Source: Salinimicrobium catena
GTDB taxonomy: Bacteria > Bacteroidota > Bacteroidia > Flavobacteriales > Flavobacteriaceae
NCBI RefSeq assembly: GCF_900102915.1
Contig: NZ_FNGG01000001.1
Span: forward strand, 496,001-560,000
Reading direction: 5' to 3'
Length of the DNA: 64,000 bases
In this document: one piece after another, positions 27,889-34,585 of the stretch
How positions within the stretch are numbered: the first letter of the stretch is position 1
How the letters are laid out: each line of letters starts with the position of its first letter
Program-made: the position numbers and the translations under genes
The notes under the pieces: model-generated
Database searches by the model: none
The model's input: only the letters and a program-made list of their open reading frames with translations
Told to the model about the DNA's origin: nothing

Positions 27889-27918
27889 TTTGCAACTGAA
27901 TTAATTTCGTTATTTTTG
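27889..27918 (+). promoter_or_regulatory. Promoter of the dus gene
   Basis: TTTG (27889-27892) and TATTTTTG (27911-27918) are separated by 18 bases, a close fit to the Bacteroidota TTTG/TAnnTTTG promoter. The TTG start follows 20 bases later. Confidence 0.6.
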
Positions 27919-27938
27919 CAACCCAAAAAACAATTGAT

Positions 27939-28931
27939 TTGGCTAAAATAGGAAACATAGATGTAGGAGAATTTCCATTGTTGCTGGCACCAATGGAAGA
28001 CGTGAGCGATCCGCCATTTCGCGCCCTTTGCAAAGAGCAGGGCGCCGATGTTGTTTATACTGAATTCATTTCTTCAGAAGGATTGATCCGTGACGCGGCC
28101 AAAAGCGTGATGAAACTCGATATTTACGAAAAGGAAAGACCCGTAGGCATACAGATCTTCGGGGCTAACCTGGAATCCATGCTGCAGTCTGTAGAGATCG
28201 TGGAGAAATCGGGCCCTGATATCATCGATATCAACTTCGGATGTCCCGTAAAAAAAGTGGTTTCAAAAGGCGCCGGTGCGGGAATCTTAAAAGACATTCC
28301 GCTGATGGTCTCCTTGACCGAGGCTATGGTGAAGCACACTAATTTACCGGTGACCGTGAAGACCCGTCTTGGCTGGGACAGTGATTCCATCAAGATCGTA
28401 GAGGTAGCCGAAAGACTTCAGGATGTTGGAGCAGCCGCTATTTCCATCCACGGGCGTACCCGCGTGCAGATGTACAAAGGGGAAGCCAATTGGGCGCCGA
28501 TTGCCGAGGTTAAGAACAACCAGCGGATGCACATTCCGGTATTCGGCAACGGAGACGTTGACAGCCCCGAAAAAGCCGTAGAGATGCGCGATAAGTTCGG
28601 ACTTGACGGCGCGATGATAGGTAGGGCGAGCATCGGGTATCCCTGGTTCTTCAGGGAAGTGAAGCACTACTTCAAGACCGGCGAACATTTATCGCCGCCA
28701 ACCATGCAGGAAAGGCTTGACGCCGCACGCAGGCACCTGCAGATGTCCATTGACTGGAAAGGGGAGAAGCTCGGGGTTTTTGAGACCCGACGACATTACA
28801 CCAACTACTTCAAGGGAATTCCGCATTTCAAGGAGTACCGCCAAAAAATGGTGACCAGCGATGATGCTGCCGATGTTTTCGCGGCCTTTGACGAGGTGGA
28901 AAAGGATTTTGCAGATTATCAGTTTGCTTAA
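27939..28931 (+). CDS. dusB: tRNA-dihydrouridine synthase (DusB type)
   Basis: 330 residues beginning at TTG 27939. No ATG exists upstream in frame, and the TTG places the conserved G-x-F-P-L-L-L-A-P-M near the N-terminus. Dus features: APMEDVSDPPFR, the Y-T-E-F segment, INFGCPVKKV with the catalytic Cys (about 100) that protonates C5 of uridine, TVKTRLGW, SIHGRTR and the FMN-phosphate loop GNGDV...GAMIGRASIG. It reduces uridines in the tRNA D-loop using FMN and NADPH. Stand-alone with its own promoter. DusB is favoured over DusA/C by the motif pattern. Confidence 0.93.
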   Translation: MAKIGNIDVGEFPLLLAPMEDVSDPPFRALCKEQGADVVYTEFISSEGLIRDAAKSVMKLDIYEKERPVGIQIFGANLESMLQSVEIVEKSGPDIIDINFGCPVKKVVSKGAGAGILKDIPLMVSLTEAMVKHTNLPVTVKTRLGWDSDSIKIVEVAERLQDVGAAAISIHGRTRVQMYKGEANWAPIAEVKNNQRMHIPVFGNGDVDSPEKAVEMRDKFGLDGAMIGRASIGYPWFFREVKHYFKTGEHLSPPTMQERLDAARRHLQMSIDWKGEKLGVFETRRHYTNYFKGIPHFKEYRQKMVTSDDAADVFAAFDEVEKDFADYQFA

Positions 28932-29259
28932 GGTATAAATTACATATACCAAATTCCAAATGGTACATTTTTCTGCGTCCTATGAGTTGTGGTTAACTTG
29001 AGAATAGTTAATTGGGGATTGGTTAAATGGAAAAAAGCACCTGATTTTAATTCCAAATTGCACCAAATTTAAAAGATCACTTCTGCTTGCTTTGCACATA
29101 ACCTCTGCGGTCTCTGCGAGAAACAAATTGGCTAGTTGGTAGACGGTAGAATTTCTTCGTGCTCTTATTTCTACCTTATTTTGCCTTGTGTGAATAAATT
29201 GGCGGTGATCAACGAGATCTGCAGGAAACAAAAAAGGGAATTGGTTCATTATGGACATA
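28932..29259. other. Gene-free intergenic stretch with repeat relics
   Basis: No gene is supported. It contains the fragment CCTCTGCGGTCTCTGCGAGA (about 29102-29121), reminiscent of the GCGGAGGCCGCAAAG relic at about 13626, and CAAATTCC runs like those near 27570. The leftward open frame at 28980-29258 has no protein-like features. Confidence 0.6.
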
Positions 29260-29281
29260 ATTACGCTTTTTTAAGCGTAAT
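29260..29281. promoter_or_regulatory. Perfect 9-bp inverted repeat upstream of parDE
   Basis: ATTACGCTT-TTTT-AAGCGTAAT forms a perfect stem. With only TAAATTT after it, it could be a weak terminator shielding the toxin-antitoxin operon, or a distal operator. Confidence 0.4.
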
Positions 29282-29310
29282 AAATTTCATCCGTTTATAA
29301 AAAGTGATTT

Positions 29311-29332
29311 ATACCAATTTTTGGTATCTTTC
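29311..29332 (+). promoter_or_regulatory. parDE promoter with palindromic operator
   Basis: ATACCAA-TTT-TTGGTAT (29311-29327) is a perfect palindrome. It overlaps TATCTTTC (29325-29332), a near match to the -7 consensus, 15 bases before the antitoxin ATG. This is the expected arrangement for autorepression by a ribbon-helix-helix antitoxin. Confidence 0.55.
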
Positions 29333-29347
29333 TAAAAAGTTTGAGAC

Positions 29348-29599
29348 ATGGGAAAGAACACCTCCATATCACTGGGAGAATATTTTGACAAGTTCGTACA
29401 GGAGCAGGTTTCTACCGGGCGCTACAAAAATGTTAGTGAAGTGATCCGATCCGGATTGCGATTGTTGGAGACCGAAGAAAAGAAAACTGCCGCTTTGAGA
29501 AAAGCCATTCAGGAAGGAATAGACAGTGGTATTGAACAGGATTTTGATGCAGCAAAAAACCTTAAAATACTGAAAACTTCCCATAAGGTTAATGGCTAA
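29348..29599 (+). CDS. parD: ParD-family ribbon-helix-helix antitoxin
   Basis: 83 residues. The N-terminal RHH DNA-binding fold (about 5-45) shows the ParD pattern S-I-S-L-G-E-Y-F-D-K-F-V followed by G-R-Y-K-N-V-S-E-V-I-R-S-G-L-R-L-L-E. The C-terminal tail (about 50-83), which would wrap the toxin, contains the usual A-L-R-x-A-I-x-E-G-x-x-S-G. It neutralises the toxin encoded downstream (8-base overlap) and probably binds the palindrome at 29311. Type II toxin-antitoxin system, cytoplasmic. Confidence 0.9.
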   Translation: MGKNTSISLGEYFDKFVQEQVSTGRYKNVSEVIRSGLRLLETEEKKTAALRKAIQEGIDSGIEQDFDAAKNLKILKTSHKVNG

Positions 29600-29894
29600 T
29601 TATTATCTCACCAGAAAAGCCGTTGAAGATCTTAATAAAATCTGGTATTATACCTTTCAAAATTGGTCAGAAGAACAAGCAGATAGATTATACCATTTTC
29701 TGCTCGACAGCTGTCAATACATAGCTGACAACCCAACGCTGGGCAAATCATATGATTTAATAAGACCTGATCTCTATGGGATTAAAGCTAATCGCCATAT
29801 CATATTCTACCGCAAACTAAGCAGTGACAAATTGGAGATAACAAGGATTTTACACGGACGGATGGATTTAAAAAACAGGTTCACTGAGCAGTGA
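29592..29894 (+). CDS. parE: ParE/RelE-superfamily toxin
   Basis: 100 residues with the ParE layout: an N-terminal Y-x-L-T-x-x-A-x-x-D-L-x-x-I-W-x-Y-T segment, paired helices, then strands with Y-G-I-K-A-N-R-H-I-I-F-Y-R and a C-terminal I-T-R-I-L-H-G-R-M-D. ParE toxins poison DNA gyrase, although some relatives act on mRNA. It overlaps the antitoxin gene by 8 bases, so expression is coupled. Residues appear intact, so the toxin is probably functional. Confidence 0.9.
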   Translation: MANYYLTRKAVEDLNKIWYYTFQNWSEEQADRLYHFLLDSCQYIADNPTLGKSYDLIRPDLYGIKANRHIIFYRKLSSDKLEITRILHGRMDLKNRFTEQ

Positions 29895-30005
29895 TAATTT
29901 TCTTCACGTAAACATTGCACATCTGAGGAAAACCTGAAAATGGTTAATAATAAAATGATAATTATCCGAAGCAATCCTGAATTCTAATCGGGAAATTTTA
30001 GCTTT

Positions 30006-30073
30006 CTAACGTCTAACGTCTAACGTCTAACGTCTAACGTCTAACGTCTAACGTCTAACGTCTAACGTCTAAC
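30006..30073. repeat. Heptanucleotide tandem array (CTAACGT), 9.7 copies
   Basis: Nine uninterrupted copies of CTAACGT plus CTAAC, with no variant base. The last partial copy supplies the stop codon (CTA = TAG on the minus strand) of the ABC permease gene, so the array begins exactly at that gene's end. Confidence 0.97.
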
Positions 30074-31265
30074 CGAGCGCCTTCTTACTTCGGCTGGCCG
30101 CGATCCAGGAAGCCAACGTCCCCAGGGCTCCGATGGTGAGCAGTACGATCAGAATATTTTCAAAAGTAATGGCCACGGGGTAGGCAAGACTTGGGGTGAT
30201 CATCACCAGTTGATATTCCAGTTGCAGCATCACAAGTAATATCGAAAAACCGAGCCCTATCACTCCGCCCAGCAGCGTCATGAAAACTCCCTGCGCAAAG
30301 AAGATGTTCCTTATCTGCACCGGCGTGGCTCCCAGGCTGTGAAGCGTCTTGATGTTCTCACGCTTGTCCAGGATCACCATAATGATCGAGCCCACCACGT
30401 TGAACAGGGCGATGATCAATACCAGCGTGAAAATCAGGTAAACCGCAAGGTTTTCCGTGTTGAGCATTTTGTAAAGCGCGTCATTCAGCTGCGCGCGGTT
30501 CTTGATCTGCACGGGATCATCTATGGCAGCACGGACTGCCTGCTGCACCATCTCTACATTGGCCGTGGGCGAAAGCTTCAGTTCCAGCGCGCTTAATTCG
30601 TTCGGCTTAAGGTCAAGCAGGTCACGGGCAAAGGAAATGTCTGAAAAAACGAATTTATCGTCCAGGTCTTCGTTGATGCTGTAAATTCCGGAAACCACCG
30701 CATTTTCCGAATTGAATGCGTTGGTAGGGTCGGTAACCTGTCCCGTACCCGGGCGGGGCACCAGGATCTCCAGCAGGCCCGAATAATCAAAAGGCCCGAG
30801 GGATAGTTCCCTTGAAATGGTGTTGCCAATGACCACCTGGCTTTCCCCGGGTACGAACCACGCGCCTATCACCAGGGCGCTGTCCAGCTGGTTCACCCGC
30901 AGGTAATTCTCGTCCACGCCTTTGATGTAGGCCGTCTTGTTCTTCGACTTGAAATTGAGGAACACCCTTTCTTCGATCACTTCGGAAAATTTCTGCAGCC
31001 CCTCGATCTTTTGGAGCCGTTGCGCTTCTTCCGAAGAGAAATTGAAGGTCTTGCCGCTCTCCGGAAGCACCTTAAGATCGGGATCGTACTTGTTTGAAAA
31101 GGATAAGCTGAAGTCTTTGAGGCCGGTAAAGCCCGAAAGCACGATGAACAGGGAAAAAGCCCCTGCAAAGACCCCTATAGCCGCGATAAAGGTAATGATG
31201 TTGATGGCGTTATTGCTGCTTTTGGAAAACAGGTACCGCCGGGCTATGTAAAAGGGGAAATTCAA
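30069..31265 (-). CDS. FtsX/LolCE-like ABC transporter permease
   Basis: 398 residues with the MacB/LolC-type plan: an N-terminal transmembrane helix (about 20-45), a large periplasmic MacB_PCD domain (about 46-265) and three C-terminal helices (about 275-297, 322-350, 368-392) forming the FtsX domain. Such permeases use a separate ATPase, not encoded nearby, to move lipoproteins or similar envelope cargo. Its start is 6 bases after the rbfA stop, so it is co-transcribed with rbfA. The stop codon lies inside the heptamer array. Confidence 0.88.
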   Translation of the reverse strand: MNFPFYIARRYLFSKSSNNAINIITFIAAIGVFAGAFSLFIVLSGFTGLKDFSLSFSNKYDPDLKVLPESGKTFNFSSEEAQRLQKIEGLQKFSEVIEERVFLNFKSKNKTAYIKGVDENYLRVNQLDSALVIGAWFVPGESQVVIGNTISRELSLGPFDYSGLLEILVPRPGTGQVTDPTNAFNSENAVVSGIYSINEDLDDKFVFSDISFARDLLDLKPNELSALELKLSPTANVEMVQQAVRAAIDDPVQIKNRAQLNDALYKMLNTENLAVYLIFTLVLIIALFNVVGSIIMVILDKRENIKTLHSLGATPVQIRNIFFAQGVFMTLLGGVIGLGFSILLVMLQLEYQLVMITPSLAYPVAITFENILIVLLTIGALGTLASWIAASRSKKALG

Positions 31266-31271
31266 GCCTGC

Positions 31272-31667
31272 TTAGGATTTTTTCCTTCTGGACAACAGAT
31301 CGGGATCCTCGATAGGGTTTTCATCCCCCTTCATTGACTTCTCAATGTTCTCGATATAATCAAGCGAGTCGTCTATATAGAAATCCAGGTTGGGCATACG
31401 GCGCAGCTGATTTTTGGTGCGCTGTGCCAGTTCATGCTTTATCTGTGGTTTGAGGATATTGATTTCCTTGAGCAGTTCCTGCGCGTTCTTCGCCGGAAAA
31501 ATGCTTAGGTACGCCTTGGCCTGTGAAAGGTCGGTCGTTACTTTCACCTTAGAAACAGAGATCAATATACCCGTCTTCCCCGCGTCCCTAAGGTGGGCCT
31601 GCAGTATAGCCGCCAGGTCCTCCTGTAAAACTCCGCCAATTTTCTTTTGTCTGTTTGTCTCTTCCAT
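31272..31667 (-). CDS. rbfA: Ribosome-binding factor A
   Basis: 131 residues of RbfA form: a KH-like fold with N-terminal E-T-N-R-Q-K-K-I-G-G-V-L-Q-E-D-L, the core V-S-K-V-K-V-T-T-D-L-S-Q-A-K-A-Y-L and L-R-R-M-P-N-L-D-F-Y-I-D-D-S. It binds the 30S subunit during 16S rRNA 5'-end maturation. It heads a two-gene unit with the FtsX-like permease, a pairing seen in other Flavobacteriia. Confidence 0.95.
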   Translation of the reverse strand: MEETNRQKKIGGVLQEDLAAILQAHLRDAGKTGILISVSKVKVTTDLSQAKAYLSIFPAKNAQELLKEINILKPQIKHELAQRTKNQLRRMPNLDFYIDDSLDYIENIEKSMKGDENPIEDPDLLSRRKKS

Positions 31668-31732
31668 AACGCAAAAATAACATTTTTAAATGTGATTATT
31701 CTTAAATTCGTGCAAGTAAGCTGTTAGCTTTT

Positions 31733-31773
31733 AGCTGTTGGCCTTTGGCATCAATGGCCAATAGCCAACAGCT
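31733..31773. repeat. Inverted repeat of the AGCTGTTGGC type
   Basis: AGCTGTTGGC (31733-31742) and GCCAACAGCT (31764-31773) flank an inner TTTGGC/GGCCAA stretch. It is probably another dispersed repeat relic. It lies between rbfA and the epimerase gene and could fold as a hairpin in either direction. Confidence 0.55.
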
Positions 31774-31810
31774 GAAATTTTTTAACCGACAACAGAAAAC
31801 CGAAGACGAC

Positions 31811-32257
31811 ATGAACAAGATAGAACACATAGGCATTGCCGTAAAAGACCTGGAAGCCGCCGGAAAGACCTACGAAACCCTTTTGAACACCGAATGCTAC
31901 AAGACCGAAAAAGTGAAGAGCGAAGGCGTGGAAACCGCATTTTACCAGGTGGGGGAGAGCAAGATCGAGCTGCTGGCCGCCACGAATGAAGACAGCCCCA
32001 TCGCCAAGTTCCTGAACAAGAAAGGGGAGGGGATACATCATATCGCCTTTGCAGTAGACGACATTAAAGCCGAAATGAAAAGGCTTAAGGAAGAAGGGTA
32101 TCAGCTCCTGAACGAAAAACCAAAAAAAGGGGCCGACAACAAGCTCGTGGCCTTCCTGCACCCGAAGTCAGCCAACGGGGTGCTGGTGGAGCTGTGCCAG
32201 GAGATCACCGAAGAGCCCGAGCGCCTTCCCGAGGGCGATGAGGTATGGGAGGATTAG
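31811..32257 (+). CDS. mce: Methylmalonyl-CoA epimerase
   Basis: 148 residues from ATG 31811, giving the canonical start M-x-K-I-E-H-I-G-I-A-V. A longer open frame from 31745 reads through a repeat and is rejected. Paired glyoxalase/VOC modules supply metal ligands His in KIEHIGIAV, His in GIHHIAFAV and Glu in VLVELCQE. It interconverts (2R)- and (2S)-methylmalonyl-CoA in propionate metabolism. No mutase gene is adjacent. Confidence 0.93.
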   Translation: MNKIEHIGIAVKDLEAAGKTYETLLNTECYKTEKVKSEGVETAFYQVGESKIELLAATNEDSPIAKFLNKKGEGIHHIAFAVDDIKAEMKRLKEEGYQLLNEKPKKGADNKLVAFLHPKSANGVLVELCQEITEEPERLPEGDEVWED

Positions 32258-32278
32258 GTAAAATATATTTTTGAAATG

Positions 32279-32310
32279 CTTGTTAAGTAAACAGAAGTTA
32301 TCTAAATTTG
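32279..32310 (+). promoter_or_regulatory. Putative promoter of the tRNA-Ile2 transcription unit
   Basis: TAAATTTG (32303-32310) matches TAnnTTTG exactly, with CTTG (32279-32282) 20 bases upstream. Transcription from here would include both tRNA-like fragments before the mature tRNA. Confidence 0.5.
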
Positions 32311-32335
32311 CACGCTCTCAACAGCGTTTGAGATT

Positions 32336-32379
32336 GGTCCTATAGCTCTCCCGATAGTTATCGGGATGGTTAGAGCACC
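32336..32379 (+). repeat. tRNA-Ile2 5'-half copy 1 with palindrome in the D-loop
   Basis: The first 13 bases match the tRNA (GGTCCTATAGCTC), and the end TGGTTAGAGCACC matches tRNA positions 17-29. Between them, TCCCGATAGTTATCGGGA (8-bp arms) replaces the three bases AGT. GCTC and GAGC can still pair as a D-stem, now extended by the palindrome. There is no anticodon arm, T arm or 3' acceptor strand. Confidence 0.9.
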
Positions 32380-32383
32380 AAGC

Positions 32384-32424
32384 GGTCCTATAGCTCTCCC
32401 GACACATCGGGGGGTTAGAGCACC
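32384..32424 (+). repeat. tRNA-Ile2 5'-half copy 2 with palindrome in the D-loop
   Basis: The same design as the copy 4 bases upstream: GGTCCTATAGCTC, then TCCCGACACATCGGGG with a different loop, then GGTTAGAGCACC. It ends 5 bases before the intact tRNA. Both copies are truncated at the same base. Confidence 0.9.
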
Positions 32425-32429
32425 AGAGC

Positions 32430-32503
32430 GGTCCTATAGCTCAGTTGGTTAGAGCACCTGACTCATAATCAGGTGGTCCCTGGTTCGAGCCCAGGTGGGA
32501 CCA
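32430..32503 (+). tRNA. tRNA-Ile2 (anticodon CAT, lysidine-modified)
   Basis: 74 bases, full cloverleaf: acceptor GGTCCTA/TGGGACC, D-stem GCTC/GAGC, anticodon stem CCTGA/TCAGG with loop CTCATAA, T arm CCTGG-TTCGAGC-CCAGG and discriminator A. CCA is not encoded. The GACTCATAATC anticodon region matches E. coli tRNA-Ile(CAU) rather than tRNA-Met, so C34 is expected to be converted to lysidine by TilS to read AUA. The 3' end serves as the attachment site of the adjacent element. Confidence 0.93.
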
Positions 32504-32504
32504 C
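32492..32504 (+). other. attL core of the integrated element
   Basis: CAGGTGGGACCAC, the tRNA 3' end, recurs at 39172-39184 as a direct repeat. Identity ends at the next base on both sides. Confidence 0.85.
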
Positions 32505-32518
32505 AGAATACACTTTAG

Positions 32519-32555
32519 AAGCCCTATGAACAGTACGTTTGTAGGGCTTTTTTTA
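32519..32555 (+). terminator. Element-supplied terminator after the tRNA
   Basis: AAGCCCTA (32519-32526) pairs with TAGGGCTT (32542-32549) and is followed by a run of seven Ts. It lies inside the element, 15 bases beyond attL, so it replaces the tRNA terminator displaced by integration. Confidence 0.75.
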
Positions 32556-32556
32556 T

Positions 32557-32580
32557 TTCAGGGGACGAATGAGGGGACGA
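32557..32580 (+). repeat. 24-bp direct repeat, left copy (candidate recombinase arm site)
   Basis: Begins TTCAGGGGACGAATGAGG and is identical over 24 bases to 39027-39050. It contains two GGGGACGA units separated by ATGA. It lies 53 bases inside attL and just upstream of the OLD gene -7 box. Confidence 0.9.
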
Positions 32581-32597
32581 CAATGGGAGAAATACTA

Positions 32598-32605
32598 TAT
32601 ATTTA
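32598..32605 (+). promoter_or_regulatory. -7 box of the OLD nuclease gene
   Basis: TATATTTA differs by one base from TAnnTTTG and lies 21 bases before the ATG. The matching -33 position falls on the last bases of the 24-bp repeat, so bound recombinase could affect transcription. Confidence 0.4.
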
Positions 32606-32626
32606 CTGAACCCAATCAAATAGAAT

Positions 32627-34585
32627 ATGAAAATAAATAAGATCGAAGTCAAGAACATTAAAAGTTTTAAAGAACAAATAATAGTAGATTTTAACAAAGA
32701 CTTCAATATTCTAATCGGCCCCAACGGAAGTGGTAAAAGTAATTTATTAGATATTATCACCATTTGTATTCGGCATTTCTTTCTTAAAACATTTACGCTT
32801 AATGAAGGGACTGATAATAGTGGCTTCTATAAGGATATTCAACCCGCATTTTCATTCAGTAATGTCGGTTATTCTTTAGACAAATTTTACGGAGATGATA
32901 GTGATTCCGAAATAATCTTTCAGTTTTTAATACAAAAAGAGGATATCCAGAATATTCAGACTATCCAGTCAAATATTGGTAAACTTGAGGCGGAATTACT
33001 TAAATACAGATTTGGGCAAAATCAGAAGCATTATTTAGATAGTGTCAAAAATTGGAAGACAGGTTCTCTTAAGGAAAATGATATCCTGACGTACAACATT
33101 AAAAATAATCAGTTAAATAGTAACTTGACTGAAGAAGAAAGAACTTTTCTTCAATATCTTAATTGCTTTGAACTTCTCCTTATTTTAATAAGAGACATCC
33201 CAGAAGTTAAATTAAACACTAATTATCTCTTTTTTAGTCCATACAGAGGAGCAAATTTGCAGAATCTACAGGCTAATTTATCCGCCCAAAATTTCTATGG
33301 AATTCTAAAATCACATTCGGATGCTACTTCAAAGTCTGTGTTTTCTTTAATTATGCTCGCAACCATTTATTTTGCTGAGAAGAGAAGAAGATTCGAAGAT
33401 GAAGCCTCAAATCAAGGATATGAACAGAAGTGGAAACAGGATGATGAGGTGAAATTGGTTTCGAAGTACTTAGGAAAACTAGGGTATGGATGGAATCTTA
33501 AACTAGTAGATAAGAATAAAAATATCTACGAAATTATTTTAACAAAGGAGGATAAACAGTTTTATATAAATCAGGCTAGTTCTGGGGAAAAGGAGATAAT
33601 TAATTTTATGCTTGGAATCTTTGCACTGAATTTGAAAAATGGCATCATTGTGATAGATGAACCAGAACTTCATTTACATCCTAGATGGCAAAATGTCTTG
33701 CTTGAATTATTTATTGAACTTGCTACAATTACCAAAAACCAATTTATTGTTTCAACTCATTCACCGACATTTATCAATGATAAATCTTTAAATCATATAT
33801 TCCGAATTTACAAAGATGAAAATAACATTAGTCGGCAAGTAACATTGAAAGATAACCATACTTTTAAACTCCGAGACATTCTTCATATCGTAAATAGTAC
33901 AAACAATGAAAAGTTATTCTTTGCAGATGTCGTTATCTTAGTGGAAGGAATTACTGATAGGTTAGTATTTCAAAAAATTCTGAAGGATAAGTTAGAAAAT
34001 TTAGGTGTAACTAAAATTATTGAGATTATTGAAATAAAGGGGAAACATAACATTCAAAATTTCAGAAATTTTTTAGATATGGTGAATGTGCCAAATTTCT
34101 TTATTAGTGATCTTGACTTTATCAATGAAGTGGGGACTAAAGAAATAAAATCTTTTTTTATAACGGATGAAAAAAAAATAAAAAAGGATGTGATTAAAAA
34201 TCCAAAAAGTAAGGATGGAGAAACATTGGTAAAAGCAATGGATGAAGCTATACAAGGAGGGGAGATTTCACAATTACAAAATTTATGGAATTATATTAAA
34301 TCTTTCAGGAGAAAACTAAAATCTGATCTTAATGAGGGTGAAGAAAAAATTCTTTGGAATTTTTTAGAAGATCAGAAAAGTTTAAGAAATTATATTTTAA
34401 AACAGGGGGACATCGAGGAATACTTTCCTTCTGACTTTAAGAGTAAGAAATTGACCAACGTAATTGCACTGTTGTCGAATACCGAATATGAAAAATGGAA
34501 AACCTCTCCAGAATTTAAAGAGTTGTCACATATAGTGGAGGAGATCCTTCTTCGTTCCAATCTGATTGAGGAAAAAGATAATTAA
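32627..34585 (+). CDS. OLD-family nuclease: ABC-type ATPase plus TOPRIM domain
   Basis: 652 residues. The ATPase domain has Walker A GPNGSGKS (about 31-38), signature SSGEKE (about 317), Walker B IIVIDEPE (about 340) and H-loop STHSPTF (about 377). The TOPRIM domain follows with Glu in LVEGITD (about 438) and the Asp pair in SDLDF (about 494). This is the domain order of phage P2 Old and of GajA. No UvrD-like helicase gene is adjacent, so it fits a stand-alone class 1 OLD rather than Gabija. The likely role is defence of host or element against competing phages. Its stop overlaps the Rep stop in TTAA (34582-34585). Confidence 0.9.
   Translation: MKINKIEVKNIKSFKEQIIVDFNKDFNILIGPNGSGKSNLLDIITICIRHFFLKTFTLNEGTDNSGFYKDIQPAFSFSNVGYSLDKFYGDDSDSEIIFQFLIQKEDIQNIQTIQSNIGKLEAELLKYRFGQNQKHYLDSVKNWKTGSLKENDILTYNIKNNQLNSNLTEEERTFLQYLNCFELLLILIRDIPEVKLNTNYLFFSPYRGANLQNLQANLSAQNFYGILKSHSDATSKSVFSLIMLATIYFAEKRRRFEDEASNQGYEQKWKQDDEVKLVSKYLGKLGYGWNLKLVDKNKNIYEIILTKEDKQFYINQASSGEKEIINFMLGIFALNLKNGIIVIDEPELHLHPRWQNVLLELFIELATITKNQFIVSTHSPTFINDKSLNHIFRIYKDENNISRQVTLKDNHTFKLRDILHIVNSTNNEKLFFADVVILVEGITDRLVFQKILKDKLENLGVTKIIEIIEIKGKHNIQNFRNFLDMVNVPNFFISDLDFINEVGTKEIKSFFITDEKKIKKDVIKNPKSKDGETLVKAMDEAIQGGEISQLQNLWNYIKSFRRKLKSDLNEGEEKILWNFLEDQKSLRNYILKQGDIEEYFPSDFKSKKLTNVIALLSNTEYEKWKTSPEFKELSHIVEEILLRSNLIEEKDN

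Noticed and set aside
28980-29258. Leftward 92-residue open frame
   Set aside because: Lies in a repeat-rich gap; no domain, signal peptide or promoter.
30006-30073. Possible CRISPR array
   Set aside because: Direct tandem heptamers with no spacers and no cas genes nearby.
31745-31810. N-terminal extension of methylmalonyl-CoA epimerase
   Set aside because: It translates an inverted-repeat relic, and the canonical start of the family is at 31811.
32336-32424. Two extra tRNA genes
   Set aside because: Each copy lacks anticodon arm, T arm and 3' acceptor strand, so neither can be a functional tRNA.
32627-34585. Gabija or PARIS system
   Set aside because: No UvrD-like helicase (GajB) is adjacent, and ATPase and TOPRIM are in one protein without a separate partner, so only OLD-type is claimed.
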